Source of the DNA: Actinomycetota bacterium
Lineage (GTDB): Bacteria; Actinomycetota; Actinomycetes; Actinomycetales; Dermatophilaceae
Direction: 5' to 3'
Assembly (NCBI GenBank): GCA_020161815.1
Contig: JAIUOP010000008.1
Span: 52,948 to 116,947, forward strand
DNA length: 64,000 bases
Positions 36,501 to 44,150 of the stretch are shown piece by piece. Both the position numbers and the translations under genes were made by a program. The notes under the pieces are model-generated. The model was not told the DNA's origin, made no database searches, and saw only the letters and a list, made by a program, of their open reading frames with translations. Positions within the stretch are counted from its first letter, which is position 1, and every line of letters starts with the position of its first letter.

Positions 36501-36662
36501 GACCCGATGGACCAGGACCTCGGAGGCGAGGAGCGACTTGCCGGTGCCGGGGCCGCCCAGGACGCGCACGACCGGACCCCGCAGGTCGAGCACCGCGCGT
36601 TGGGAGGCGTCGAGCTCCGGGACCTGCGGTCGCGAGGGCTGCTGCCGCACGAGCGTGACCAC
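33549..36662 (-). CDS. adnA: AdnA-type helicase-nuclease subunit
   Basis: A 1037-residue protein. Walker A RVLGGPGTGKSLLASEVL (about 33-50), VVVDDAQELTPAAAALL as motif II (Asp-Asp-Ala-Gln instead of DExx, normal for AdnA-like subunits), GDPDSAAQTFRGGE, and nuclease motif LRIIDLKTGSSKPTAEE near residue 923 followed by HQQLGAYQVAL. The end has a Cys cluster, GGLCGTCQVASSCPA, typical of iron-sulfur RecB-family nucleases. The start codon at 36662 is GTG. It is the first gene of the adnA-adnB unit. Confidence 0.92.
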   Translation of the reverse strand: MVTLVRQQPSRPQVPELDASQRAVLDLRGPVVRVLGGPGTGKSLLASEVLVHRVGAGEVTADQALLIAPTRRASARLREAVTARLGATSSGPLARTPHSLAFGILRRRAARIGEDMPRLITGPEQDAILRELLEGYAAEPALDPGWPPALVGAVGTRTFRGELRDLMMRALELGLGSEGLAAAGLSHMRPEWTAAARVLADYEAVTALSSPGALDPSALLGAAAARLAEDSDLLAEVRADLRLVVVDDAQELTPAAAALLQVLVGESGAVPGPDLVLLGDPDSAAQTFRGGEPSLFVTAWPDASVAVLTCSHRLGPRVHAVADRVRGYIGAVGGGAHRRVEPLGPDGAVETHVFRTAAQEAAWVTDRLRRRHLSEGLSWADMAVLARSGSALATLERVLRSAGVPVATESTIAVRDHPAVRPFLTIASRVLEALDDAPSFTPDEAADLLASPLGGADALTMRRLRRALRRSELAGGGSRRSADLLAAALVEEELRAPLGPEGASLRRLGRTIAAGRDAACAEGATIESILWAMWTASGLASAWEQVALGGGVAGRRADAHLDAMVALFDRAAVQVERAPGQSPQVFLDTLLGQDLAADTLAARAPQDDAVTLCTPAEAAGREWREVLVVGVEEGVWPDPRLRGLLLGGPDLLDAARGRPLDRRAARAAVVHDETRLFHVALTRTRGHLTVSAVRGEERGPSAFLYVVDPGGGAARPPTEVPRPLSLPGLIGATRQALVTAGPGEVRAAAARTLDRLARAGVTGADPAAWWGALDVSDERPRRGDDVAVRMSPSHLDRFARCQLQWFLSACGGQGPSLGASQVGTLVHAVAHELGDVDAGSYAAEVRARWGSLGLPSGWLSRRGLEQAVQMTGRLAAHIDSARAQGWERVASEVVVDVTVGRARIRGQVDRVERHGDGRLRIIDLKTGSSKPTAEELARHQQLGAYQVALAHGGLDIEGTPGGTALLQLGRAASTRTPLQAQVALADDPDPAWAEQAMASNAQAMAGSTFSASPRGGLCGTCQVASSCPARAEGRQLT

Positions 36663-36700
36663 CCAAGGATTCCATCACGCGGTGCCGACACTCCCCCGGC

Positions 36701-37870
36701 TCAATAGGTCGGCAGGCTCGGGTCGATCTCCGCCACCCAGGCCAGGATGCCGCCGCGGACATCACGCGCATCGACTCCCCGGGCCCGGAGGGCGTCGACC
36801 GCCCGGGCCGACCGGGCGCCGGACTTGCAGTGGACGAGGACGACCTCGTCCCCGAAGGGCGTGGTGGGGTCGAGGACCTCCGCGAGGGGAATGTGCTCCG
36901 CGCCGGGAATGCGGACCACCTCGCGCTCACCGGGCTCGCGCACGTCGACCAGCCGGGCGCCGTGCGCCAGCAACGCCTCCACCTCGTGCACGCTCACCTC
37001 CGGGCGCGGTGACGTCGCGACCACCGGGTCGACAGCCGGCGCCTCCCCCGACGCGAAGCCCGTCGTGCCCAGCGGACGCACGGGATCGGCGGTCGGGGAG
37101 CAGACGGGGCAGGTCGGCTCGGCGCGGACGGGCAGCTCCACCCAGGACTGCGCGAGGCCGTCGTGCACGAGGAGGCGTCCGACGAGCGGTTCACCGACGC
37201 CGGTGATCAGCTTGAGCGCCTCCACGGCCAGCAGTGAGCCGATCGTGCCCACCGTCGCGCCGAGCACCCCGCCGACCGCACAGGACGGCACCTGGTCCGG
37301 GGCGGGCATGCTGGGGAACACGCAGTGGTAGCACGGACCGACGCCCGCCCACCAGACGCTGGCCTGGGCGTCGAAGCGATGGACCGACGCCCAGACGTGC
37401 GGCAGTCCCAGGCGGGCACATGCCTGCGAGACCAGGGCGCGCGTCGGGAAGTTGTCGGCCCCGTCGATCACGACGTCGTAGTCGGCGAGGATGCCGAGCG
37501 CATTCTCCGGGGTGAGGCGGACGGCGTGCGTGATCACCTCGACCCCGTCGTTGACCCTCGCCAGGCCGTCCCGGCCGGAGACGACCTTGGGGCGGCCCAC
37601 GTCCTCCACCCGGTGCAGGACCTGCCGCTGGAGGTTGGTCAGGTCGACCACGTCGTCGTCCACGAGTCCGAGCGTGCCGACGCCGGCGGCGGCGAGGTAG
37701 ATGCCGGCGGGTGAGCCGAGACCACCGGCACCGACGAGCAGCACGCGCGCTGCGGCCAGCCGGCGTTGACCCAGCTCGCCGATCCCCGGGAGCAGGAGGT
37801 GGCGGGCATATCGGGTCCGTGCCCGGGCATCCAGCTCAGGGCCGGGGGGCACCAGTGGCGGTCTCGGCAT
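36701..37870 (-). CDS. moeZ: MoeZ: ThiF-type adenylyltransferase with rhodanese domain
   Basis: A 389-residue two-domain enzyme that adenylates and sulfurates the C-terminal Gly-Gly of MoaD-like and thiamine/cysteine sulfur-carrier proteins. The E1 domain shows LLVGAGGLGSPAGIYLAAAG, ARVNDGVEVITHAVRLTPEN and DGADNFPTRALVSQAC, with zinc knuckles CYHC and CPVC. The C-terminal rhodanese domain (about 295-389) has LVDVREPGEREVV and the active Cys in LVHCKSGARS. This subgroup replaces separate MoeB and sulfurtransferase in actinobacteria. ATG at 37870 gives the family start. Confidence 0.94.
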   Translation of the reverse strand: MPRPPLVPPGPELDARARTRYARHLLLPGIGELGQRRLAAARVLLVGAGGLGSPAGIYLAAAGVGTLGLVDDDVVDLTNLQRQVLHRVEDVGRPKVVSGRDGLARVNDGVEVITHAVRLTPENALGILADYDVVIDGADNFPTRALVSQACARLGLPHVWASVHRFDAQASVWWAGVGPCYHCVFPSMPAPDQVPSCAVGGVLGATVGTIGSLLAVEALKLITGVGEPLVGRLLVHDGLAQSWVELPVRAEPTCPVCSPTADPVRPLGTTGFASGEAPAVDPVVATSPRPEVSVHEVEALLAHGARLVDVREPGEREVVRIPGAEHIPLAEVLDPTTPFGDEVVLVHCKSGARSARAVDALRARGVDARDVRGGILAWVAEIDPSLPTY

Positions 37871-37999
37871 GCCGTCCAGCCTAGGCGTGGCCACCGTGCC
37901 CACCCTCCGCGCGTTGTGGCACCGACGCCCACCCGGCTTCGTAGGATGACCGGGTTGCTGCACCCGCCGCGACGCTGTTTGTGCCGAGCCCAGAGGACC

Positions 38000-38644
38000 A
38001 TGATGAGCACCCAGCCCCAACGCGGTCAGCGGATGCCGCGATCGGAGCGTCGCGCCCAGCTGCTCGAGGCCGCCCAGTCGGTGTTCGTCGCCCGCGGCTA
38101 CCACGCGGCCGCCATGGACGAGATCGCCGACCGTGCAGGGGTCTCCAAACCCGTTCTCTACCAGCACTTCCCGGGGAAGCTGGACCTCTACCTCGCGCTC
38201 CTGGACCAGCACTGCGAGACGCTCGAGCGCCTCGTGCGCGACGCCCTGTCCAGTGCGTCGGGTGACAACCGCGACCTCGTCATGGCGACGATCGCCGCCT
38301 ACTACGACTTCGTCGGCCGCGAGGGCGCAGCCTTCCGGATGGTCTTCGAGTCCGACCTCACCAGCGTCCCCCAGGTCCGCAGTCGACTCGACAGCGTCGA
38401 GTTCGCCTGTGCCGAGGCGATCGCTGACGTCATCTCCACCGACACCGGCCTCGACGACGAGGCGGCGATGCTCCTCGGGGTCGCCCTGGCCGGGATGGCC
38501 CAGATCACGGCGCGCCACTGGGTCGGCCAGGAGGGCGGCATGGACCAGGCCACCGCGGCCGACCTCATCGGGTCCCTGGCCTGGCGGGGCGTCGGATCCC
38601 TGCCGCTCGTGGGCGGGGAAGGTCCGGAGCCGGAGGCCGGTTAG
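38000..38644 (+). CDS. TetR/AcrR family transcriptional regulator
   Basis: A 214-residue regulator. The helix-turn-helix reads EAAQSVFVARGYHAAAMDEI followed by ADRAGVSKPVLYQHFPGKLD (about 22-62). The ligand-binding half has a hydrophobic core but no recognisable ligand. It is the homologue, by order, of the TetR gene next to DUF3107 in other actinobacteria (Rv3208). Two ATG codons stand in tandem; AGAGGA precedes them. Confidence 0.88.
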   Translation: MMSTQPQRGQRMPRSERRAQLLEAAQSVFVARGYHAAAMDEIADRAGVSKPVLYQHFPGKLDLYLALLDQHCETLERLVRDALSSASGDNRDLVMATIAAYYDFVGREGAAFRMVFESDLTSVPQVRSRLDSVEFACAEAIADVISTDTGLDDEAAMLLGVALAGMAQITARHWVGQEGGMDQATAADLIGSLAWRGVGSLPLVGGEGPEPEAG

Positions 38645-38725
38645 CCTTCAGGACAGATCGCCACCTGGCCGGCACGGCCGGGCCCACCCGGCCGGCACCC
38701 GGCCGACATCGGAAGGACACGTGAC

Positions 38726-38956
38726 GTGGAAGTCACCATCGGCGTCCAGAACGTCGCCCGCGACATCACCATCGAGACCGACGAGAGCCCCGAGGCCGTC
38801 GCCGCCGCCGTGCAGCACGCGCTCGAGAGCCCCGACAACGTCCTGGCCCTGAGCGACACCAAGGGCCGTCGCCTCATCGTCCCCGGTCGCAGCCTGGGCT
38901 GGGTCCTCGTCGGCGAGGGTGAGCGCGGACGGGTCGGGTTCGGCCTGACCCCCTGA
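38726..38956 (+). CDS. DUF3107 domain-containing small protein
   Basis: A 76-residue protein, beginning MEVTIGVQNVARDITIETDE. This family (TB9.4 in M. tuberculosis) is actinobacterial, of unknown function, and always short. The start is a GTG with GGAAGGA upstream. It follows the TetR gene by 81 bases, and is followed by a short tandem repeat. Confidence 0.88.
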   Translation: MEVTIGVQNVARDITIETDESPEAVAAAVQHALESPDNVLALSDTKGRRLIVPGRSLGWVLVGEGERGRVGFGLTP

Positions 38957-38998
38957 CCCCCTGACCCACTGACCTGCTGACCAACTGACCCGCAGACC
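38944..38998 (+). repeat. degenerate tandem repeat of CTGACCCAC-like units
   Basis: Six to seven units of 9-10 bases (CTGACCCC, CTGACCCC, CTGACCCA, CTGACCTG, CTGACCAA, CTGACCCG) begin at the end of the DUF3107 gene and extend past the stop. Each contains TGA, so any frame is quickly stopped. No hairpin is evident. Confidence 0.6.
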
Positions 38999-39115
38999 TC
39001 AAGGTCCCCGCCCCGACCGGGTGGGCGACTAAATTGGGCCGCGGCACCAAACCTCTCAGGCGTCGGGGCACCCCGCCGACGCCGTCTCGGCCTCCGGGCC
39101 CGAAAGGAGCTCCAC

Positions 39116-39385
39116 ATGACCATTGGCGCAATCATCGGCACCATCATCTTCGGCGCCGTCATCGGCATCCTGGCTCGCCTGGCGCTGCCGGGCCGGCAGA
39201 GCATCAGCGCTGTCGTCACCGTGATCCTGGGCATCCTGGGCGCCCTCATCGGCTACTGGGTCTGGGGCCAGATCGGCTCCGGCGACACCAACGGGATCGA
39301 CTGGATCCGCTGGATCATCAGCATCATCGCCGCGGCGGTCCTCGTCGTCGTCTACGGCCTCGCGACCGGACGCAAGCAGGTCTGA
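39116..39385 (+). CDS. GlsB/YeaQ/YmgE family stress-associated membrane protein
   Basis: An 89-residue protein with three hydrophobic segments and the family's glycine pattern: IIGTIIFGAVIGILARLALPG, VTVILGILGALIGYWVWG and WIISIIAAAVLVVVYGLATG. This transglycosylase-associated protein family is stress-induced in other bacteria, with function unknown. AAAGGAG lies 6 bases before the ATG. Confidence 0.88.
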   Translation: MTIGAIIGTIIFGAVIGILARLALPGRQSISAVVTVILGILGALIGYWVWGQIGSGDTNGIDWIRWIISIIAAAVLVVVYGLATGRKQV

Positions 39386-39402
39386 GCAAGGCACCCGAGC
39401 AC

Positions 39403-39438
39403 GCGAAGGCGCCCCACCACCTGGTGGGGCGCCTTCGT
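39403..39438. terminator. bidirectional intrinsic terminator
   Basis: CGAAGGCGCCCCACCA and TGGTGGGGCGCCTTCG, 16 perfect pairs around a 4-base loop, between two convergent genes. Confidence 0.85.
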
Positions 39439-39464
39439 GTTGCCGGCTTTCAGGGGTCGGTGGA

Positions 39465-40199
39465 TCAGGGGGTCAGGCCGAGACGGGTCATCCGGACCTG
39501 GTGGCGCTCGCGCAGTCGCGCGAACATCTCCCCCACCCACGTGAGGTCCGCGCCCGCCCCGACGAGCAGGTTCGCCAGGGCCTCGCGCTCACCGGCGACG
39601 ACCTGGCCCTGGGAGAGGGCCTCCCCCATGAGTCGCCGGCCCCACAGCGAGAGCCGACCGGCGAGTCTGGGATCGGCCGCGGTGGCGCCGCTCACGACCG
39701 GCACGATGAAGGCGGCCTCGTCGCGGTCGTCGAGCACCGGCGTCATGACGGCGAGGGTGTCCTCGTCGAGGACCCCGGCCAGCTCTCGGTAGAAGTCCTT
39801 GGCGATGCCTTCGCCGACGTAGGCCTTGACCAGTCCCTCCAGCCAGTCGCTGGGCCGGGTGCGCTCGTGGAAGGCGGCGAAGGGCACGACGAAGGGCTGC
39901 ATGGCCCTCTCCGGGTCGATGCCCCGCGAACGCATGTGGGCGGTGAGCTCGTCGAACTGGCGGTACTCCCCGAAGGCCAGGCCGGCCAGTGCCGACTTCA
40001 GCCGGAGGGTGGGCGCCAGCTCGGCATCGGCGGCCATCCGCAACGAGGCCATGAGGGCGCCGTGGGCGAGGACGCCGAGCAGGTCGGTCACGGCGGCCGT
40101 GTATGCCGTGTCGTCGTATGCCGTGTCCTCGCCTTTGGTGCCGCGCACCGGCGAACCCTGGGCCGGGTCTGCCATCGGGTCCGGGCCTGGGTCGGTCAT
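39465..40199 (-). CDS. ferritin-like fold protein (MiaE-related)
   Basis: A 244-residue four-helix protein of the actinobacterial ferritin-like family found between the DUF3107 and DEAD-helicase genes (Rv3210c position). Helices carry iron-ligand-like residues: GEYRQFDELTAHM, IAKDFYRELAGVLDED, and SQGQVVAGEREALANLL. Related enzymes hydroxylate tRNA, but this one has no proven substrate. The first 25 residues are polar and variable; a second ATG lies eight codons in. Confidence 0.82.
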   Translation of the reverse strand: MTDPGPDPMADPAQGSPVRGTKGEDTAYDDTAYTAAVTDLLGVLAHGALMASLRMAADAELAPTLRLKSALAGLAFGEYRQFDELTAHMRSRGIDPERAMQPFVVPFAAFHERTRPSDWLEGLVKAYVGEGIAKDFYRELAGVLDEDTLAVMTPVLDDRDEAAFIVPVVSGATAADPRLAGRLSLWGRRLMGEALSQGQVVAGEREALANLLVGAGADLTWVGEMFARLRERHQVRMTRLGLTP

Positions 40200-40360
40200 G
40201 GCCGCAGCCTAATCCCGGCTAGACTGGGCGGGTCCACGGTGACCGGTCGGCATGATGACCACTTCCCACGCGTGCGGGGTCAGACCCGCCGCGACGCAGA
40301 CCTCCGATCGGCCCGACCCTGCGCGCCCCTGTGCGCGCGACCGATCCACGGAGTCCGTCC

Positions 40361-41890
40361 ATGTCCGACACCCCCGTCCTCGATGCCGTCCAGCCCTCCT
40401 TCGGCGACTTCCCGATCCACCCCGAGATCGTGGCCGCGCTCGCCGACCACGGCATCACCTCGCCGTTCCCGATCCAGGCGATGACGCTGCCGGTGGCCCT
40501 GAGCCGCCACGACATCATCGGCCAGGCCAAGACCGGCACCGGCAAGACGCTCGGCTTCGGCATCCCGCTCCTCAACGGTGTGGTCTCCCCCCAGGACGAG
40601 GCGTGGGAGGACTTCGCCCACCGCGGCAAGCCGCAGGCGCTGGCCGTGGCCCCTACGCGGGAGCTGGCCGTCCAGGTGGCCAAGGACCTCGAGCGGGCCG
40701 GGGCGCGTCGTGGCATCCGCGTCCTCACCATCTACGGCGGTCGGGCGTTCGAGCCGCAGATCGAGGCGCTGCGCACCGGGGTCGAGGTCGTCGTCGGCAC
40801 GCCCGGGCGCCTCATTGACCTGGCCAAGCAGGGCCACCTCGACCTCTCCCGCGCCCGCACGGTCGTTCTCGACGAGGCCGACGAGATGCTCGACCTGGGC
40901 TTCCTGCCCGATGTCGAGAAGATCCTGGCGATGACCCCGCCGAACCGGCACACCATGCTCTTCTCGGCCACGATGCCCGGCGCCGTGGTGGCGCTGGCCC
41001 GCCGCTACATGAACCAGCCCACCCACATCCGTGCGATGTCCGAGAGCGAGGGTGACACCTCGCAGACGGTGCGTGCGATCAGCCAGCACGTCTTCCGGGC
41101 ACACGCGATGGACAAGACCGAGATGCTCTCCCGCATCCTGCAGGCCCGGGGTCGTGGCCTGACGATCATCTTCAGCCGGACCAAGCGCACGGCCGCCAAG
41201 GTGGCCGAGGACCTCACCGAGCGCGGTTTCGCGGCCGCCCCCCTCCACGGCGACCTCGGCCAGGGCGCGCGCGAGCAGGCGCTGCGAGCCTTCCGCTCGG
41301 GCAAGGTCGACGTCCTCGTCGCCACCGACGTCGCGGCCCGCGGCATCGACGTCGAGAACGTCACCCACGTCGTGAACTACCAGTGCCCCGAGGACGAGAA
41401 GACCTATGTCCACCGGATCGGGCGCACCGGCCGCGCCGGCAACACCGGCGTCGCCGTCACCTTCGTCGACTGGGACGACATGCCGCGCTGGGGCCTGATC
41501 AACAAGGCCCTCGATCTGGGCATCCCCGAGCCCGCGGAGACCTACTCCTCCTCCGACCACCTCTACGCCGACCTCGACATCCCGCGCGAGGCCAAGGGCC
41601 GGCTGCCCAAGGCGCAGCAGACGCGTGCCGGCCTGGGCGCCGAGGTCCTCGAGGACCTCGGGGAGACCGGCAAGTCGGCCGGCCGCGGTCGCGGTGGGGC
41701 GGGTCGCGACGGTGGACGTCGGGGTGAGCGCGACGGCGGACGGGACTCCGGCCGCGGCCGCGGCGGCGCCGGACGTGATGGAGCCCGCGCCTCCGAGGGG
41801 ACCCCGTCCCCCGGCGAGGGCGAGCGCCCGCGCCGCTCCCGCAACCGTCGCCGCACGCGCGGCGGCCAGGGCGGCACCCCGGCGGCCTGA
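40361..41890 (+). CDS. DEAD-box ATP-dependent RNA helicase
   Basis: A 509-residue helicase. Motifs in order: Q motif FPIQ, AKTGTGKT (I), VAPTRELAVQ (Ia), VVGTPGRLIDL (Ib), VLDEADEML (II), LFSATMPG (III), DVAARGIDVENV (V), YVHRIGRTGRAG (VI). The C-terminal 75 residues are an Arg-Gly-rich tail suited to RNA binding. ATG 40361 is used because GGAG lies 7-10 bases upstream and the core starts just after; an in-frame GTG ten codons earlier has no family support. A leader of roughly 130 bases separates it from the divergent ferritin-like gene. Confidence 0.94.
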   Translation: MSDTPVLDAVQPSFGDFPIHPEIVAALADHGITSPFPIQAMTLPVALSRHDIIGQAKTGTGKTLGFGIPLLNGVVSPQDEAWEDFAHRGKPQALAVAPTRELAVQVAKDLERAGARRGIRVLTIYGGRAFEPQIEALRTGVEVVVGTPGRLIDLAKQGHLDLSRARTVVLDEADEMLDLGFLPDVEKILAMTPPNRHTMLFSATMPGAVVALARRYMNQPTHIRAMSESEGDTSQTVRAISQHVFRAHAMDKTEMLSRILQARGRGLTIIFSRTKRTAAKVAEDLTERGFAAAPLHGDLGQGAREQALRAFRSGKVDVLVATDVAARGIDVENVTHVVNYQCPEDEKTYVHRIGRTGRAGNTGVAVTFVDWDDMPRWGLINKALDLGIPEPAETYSSSDHLYADLDIPREAKGRLPKAQQTRAGLGAEVLEDLGETGKSAGRGRGGAGRDGGRRGERDGGRDSGRGRGGAGRDGARASEGTPSPGEGERPRRSRNRRRTRGGQGGTPAA

Positions 41891-41894
41891 GCGT

Positions 41895-43340
41895 TCAGGC
41901 GATGATGCGGCGGTCGGTGGCGGCTGCGGCGCGCACCCGACCGGACCGGACATCGGCCCACGCTGCAGCCAGTCGCTCCGGCACGAGCGAGAGCTGCTCG
42001 ACCCCGAGCACGTAGGGCAGCCGGACCCATCCGTCGAGGCCGCCCTGGGGGGCGAAGTTCGGACCAGCGGCCAGCGCGACACCGTGGGCCCTGGCTGCCA
42101 CGGCCAGGGCCGTGGAGCCGACTTCCGGGAGGGCGCACCACAGCGCCATCCCGCCCTGGGGCGTGCGTACCCGCCAGTCCGGCAGCTGGCCGGCCAGTCC
42201 GGCAAGCAGCACGTCCCGACCGGCACGCAGGGCCGCGCGCCGCTCGGCGAGCACGCTGTCGAGCCGGTCGAGCAGGTGCACGGCGACCAGCTGCTCGAGC
42301 ACCGGCGCCCCCAGGTCCAGCCGCAGCCGACTGGCTGCCAACTGGTCCACGAGCTGGCGCGGAGCCCGGACCCAGCCGATCCGCAGGCCACCCCACATGA
42401 CCTTGCTCAGGCTGCCGATCGAGATCGCCCCGGGAGCGAAGCGGCCGAAGGGCGCCGGTGGCGGCTCCCCCAGCCACAGCTCGGCCAGCGACTCGTCGAC
42501 GATCGGCCGCACCCGCGCCTCCCGGAGCAGGGCCGCCACCTCCCGCCGCTGCGGCTCGGGCATGAGGGCACCGGTCGGGTTGTGGTGGTCGGGGATGAGG
42601 TATGCCGCCCGCGCCCCACTGGTGCGCAGCCGCTCTCCCAGCGCAGGCACGTCCCAGTCGTGGGTGAGGTGGTCGAAGGGATGGGCCACCGGGCGCGCCC
42701 CGGCCCCCTCGATGGCGGCTATCGCGTTGGGATAGGTCGGTGACTCCACGAGCACGCCGTCACCGCGGCGGACGAGCGCTCCCAGGGCAATGGCGAGCGC
42801 CCCGAGGGCGCCGGCCGCCACGATGACCTGGTCCGGATGCGTGGGCAGGCCGCGCTCGGTGTAGCGCTGTGCGATCCGCGTGCGGAGCACCGGCAGCCCA
42901 CTCGGGTAGTACCCGGTCCCCGAGAGGTAGCCCGGGAGGTCGGCCAGGGCGCGAGCGTACGCGTCGCTGGTGCCGGCGGGGGCGGCCTGAGCGGTGCACG
43001 TGAGGTCGAGCACGCCGTCGTCGAGCGCCGCCGGGGTGAGCAGGTGGTCGACCCGTCCGCCGGGCACCTCGGGCAGGACGAGGACGCTGCCCGAGCCACG
43101 GCGGGAGACGAGGAAGCCCTGCTCGCGGAGCTCGGCATACGCGCGGCTCACCGTGGTCCGGCTGACCCCGAGGCGATCGGTGAGGTCCCGCTCCGAGGGC
43201 AGTCGGGTCCCCGTCGGCAGCCGTCCGTCCACGAGGGCCTCGCGCAGCCCCTCGGCGAGGCGGTCGTAGAACGCGCCCTCGCGCCGGGCGAGGGCCTCAC
43301 CCACGAGGGTGAGGATGCGATGGGAGCTGGCGCGCGGCAT
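41895..43340 (-). CDS. MocR/GntR-type PLP-dependent transcriptional regulator
   Basis: A 481-residue fusion of an N-terminal winged helix of the GntR type (FYDRLAEGLREALVDGRLP, SERDLTDRLGVSRTTVSRAY) and a fold-type I aminotransferase domain with the PLP lysine in SIGSLSKVMWGGLRIGWVRA. It is divergent from the YczE-like membrane gene with repeats CCACTT in the shared 105-base gap, so it very likely controls that gene. In other bacteria MocR/YczE pairs show this same arrangement. ATG 43340 is used; a GTG nine codons upstream would read through the promoter region. Confidence 0.9.
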   Translation of the reverse strand: MPRASSHRILTLVGEALARREGAFYDRLAEGLREALVDGRLPTGTRLPSERDLTDRLGVSRTTVSRAYAELREQGFLVSRRGSGSVLVLPEVPGGRVDHLLTPAALDDGVLDLTCTAQAAPAGTSDAYARALADLPGYLSGTGYYPSGLPVLRTRIAQRYTERGLPTHPDQVIVAAGALGALAIALGALVRRGDGVLVESPTYPNAIAAIEGAGARPVAHPFDHLTHDWDVPALGERLRTSGARAAYLIPDHHNPTGALMPEPQRREVAALLREARVRPIVDESLAELWLGEPPPAPFGRFAPGAISIGSLSKVMWGGLRIGWVRAPRQLVDQLAASRLRLDLGAPVLEQLVAVHLLDRLDSVLAERRAALRAGRDVLLAGLAGQLPDWRVRTPQGGMALWCALPEVGSTALAVAARAHGVALAAGPNFAPQGGLDGWVRLPYVLGVEQLSLVPERLAAAWADVRSGRVRAAAATDRRIIA

Positions 43341-43378
43341 ACGTCCATCGTGCCCCAGGGTGGACACCGATCACAGGG

Positions 43379-43407
43379 CCACTTGGTGGCCACTTGGCAC
43401 GAAGTGG
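43379..43407. promoter_or_regulatory. MocR operator candidate: two direct and one inverted CCACTT sites
   Basis: CCACTTGG at 43379-43386 and again at 43390-43397, exactly 11 bases apart (one helical turn), then AAGTGG at 43402-43407, inverted, forming GCCACTTGGCACGAAGTGGC with the second copy. The mix of direct and inverted half-sites is typical of MocR-type binding regions. It lies immediately upstream of the -35 element of the membrane gene. Confidence 0.65.
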
Positions 43408-43410
43408 CTC

Positions 43411-43439
43411 TTTGTCGCGCGGCCAGTTGCCGTCAGGGT
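43411..43439 (+). promoter_or_regulatory. promoter of the YczE-like gene
   Basis: TTTGTC (43411-43416) and CAGGGT (43434-43439), 17-base spacing, six bases before the ATG. The operator sites sit just upstream, a position suited to activation. Confidence 0.45.
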
Positions 43440-43445
43440 GGGTGG

Positions 43446-44150
43446 ATGCATCGTCACGCGACCGCCGCGCCCCGCACCCAGCCCTCAAGGCGCGAGCTGC
43501 TCGCGATCGGCCCGATCGCCCAACTGCGCGCGGGCCGGCTGGGGCGGCGCATCCCCCAGCTCGTGCTCGGCCTGGTGCTCTACGGCACCTCGATGGCCCT
43601 GCTCGTGCGCAGCGCCCTCGGCGTGATGCCCTGGGACGTCCTGCACCAGGGCCTGGCGCACCGCCTGCCGCTGACCTTCGGGCAGATCGTCATCGTCACC
43701 TCGATGGCGGTCCTGCTGCTGTGGTGGCCGCTGCGCCAGCCGCCGGGCCTGGGCACGGTCCTCAACGCCGTGGTCATCGGCCTGGTCGTCGACCCCGTTC
43801 TCTCCTGGGTGCACGAGCCCTCGGGGCTGGCCGCGCGGACCGGGCTGATGGCGGCGGGGCTGCTCCTCAACGCGATCGCCACGGCGATGTACATCGGCGC
43901 CCAGCTCGGCCCCGGCCCGCGGGACGGGCTGATGACCGGCTGGGCACGTCGCACAGGTCACTCGATCCGGATGGTGCGCACGCTCATCGAGGTCGTCGTG
44001 GTCGGCGTCGGCTGGCTGCTCGGTGGCGTCTTCGGGGTCGCCACCGTCGCCTATGCCCTGCTCATCGGCCCGCTGACGCAGGCCCTGCTGCCCTTCTTCA
44101 CCGTCTCGCTCACCCACCCGGGGGCGGCAGGAACGGCCGTCAGGGAGTGA
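43446..44150 (+). CDS. YczE/YitT-type integral membrane protein
   Basis: A 234-residue protein with about five or six membrane segments: IPQLVLGLVLYGTSMALLV, FGQIVIVTSMAVLLLWW, TVLNAVVIGLVVDPVL, LMAAGLLLNAIATAMYIG and VVVVGVGWLLGGVFGVATVA. The motif GAQLGPGPRDGLMTG is the hallmark of the YczE family. Function is unknown; genetic pairing with a PLP-regulator points to a small metabolite such as a vitamin B6 or amino-compound transporter, by inference only. Confidence 0.85.
   Translation: MHRHATAAPRTQPSRRELLAIGPIAQLRAGRLGRRIPQLVLGLVLYGTSMALLVRSALGVMPWDVLHQGLAHRLPLTFGQIVIVTSMAVLLLWWPLRQPPGLGTVLNAVVIGLVVDPVLSWVHEPSGLAARTGLMAAGLLLNAIATAMYIGAQLGPGPRDGLMTGWARRTGHSIRMVRTLIEVVVVGVGWLLGGVFGVATVAYALLIGPLTQALLPFFTVSLTHPGAAGTAVRE

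Noticed and set aside
40252..40818. Upstream ORF before the DEAD-box helicase as a leader peptide
   Set aside because: It runs far into the helicase gene in another frame and has no ribosome binding site; nothing supports translation.
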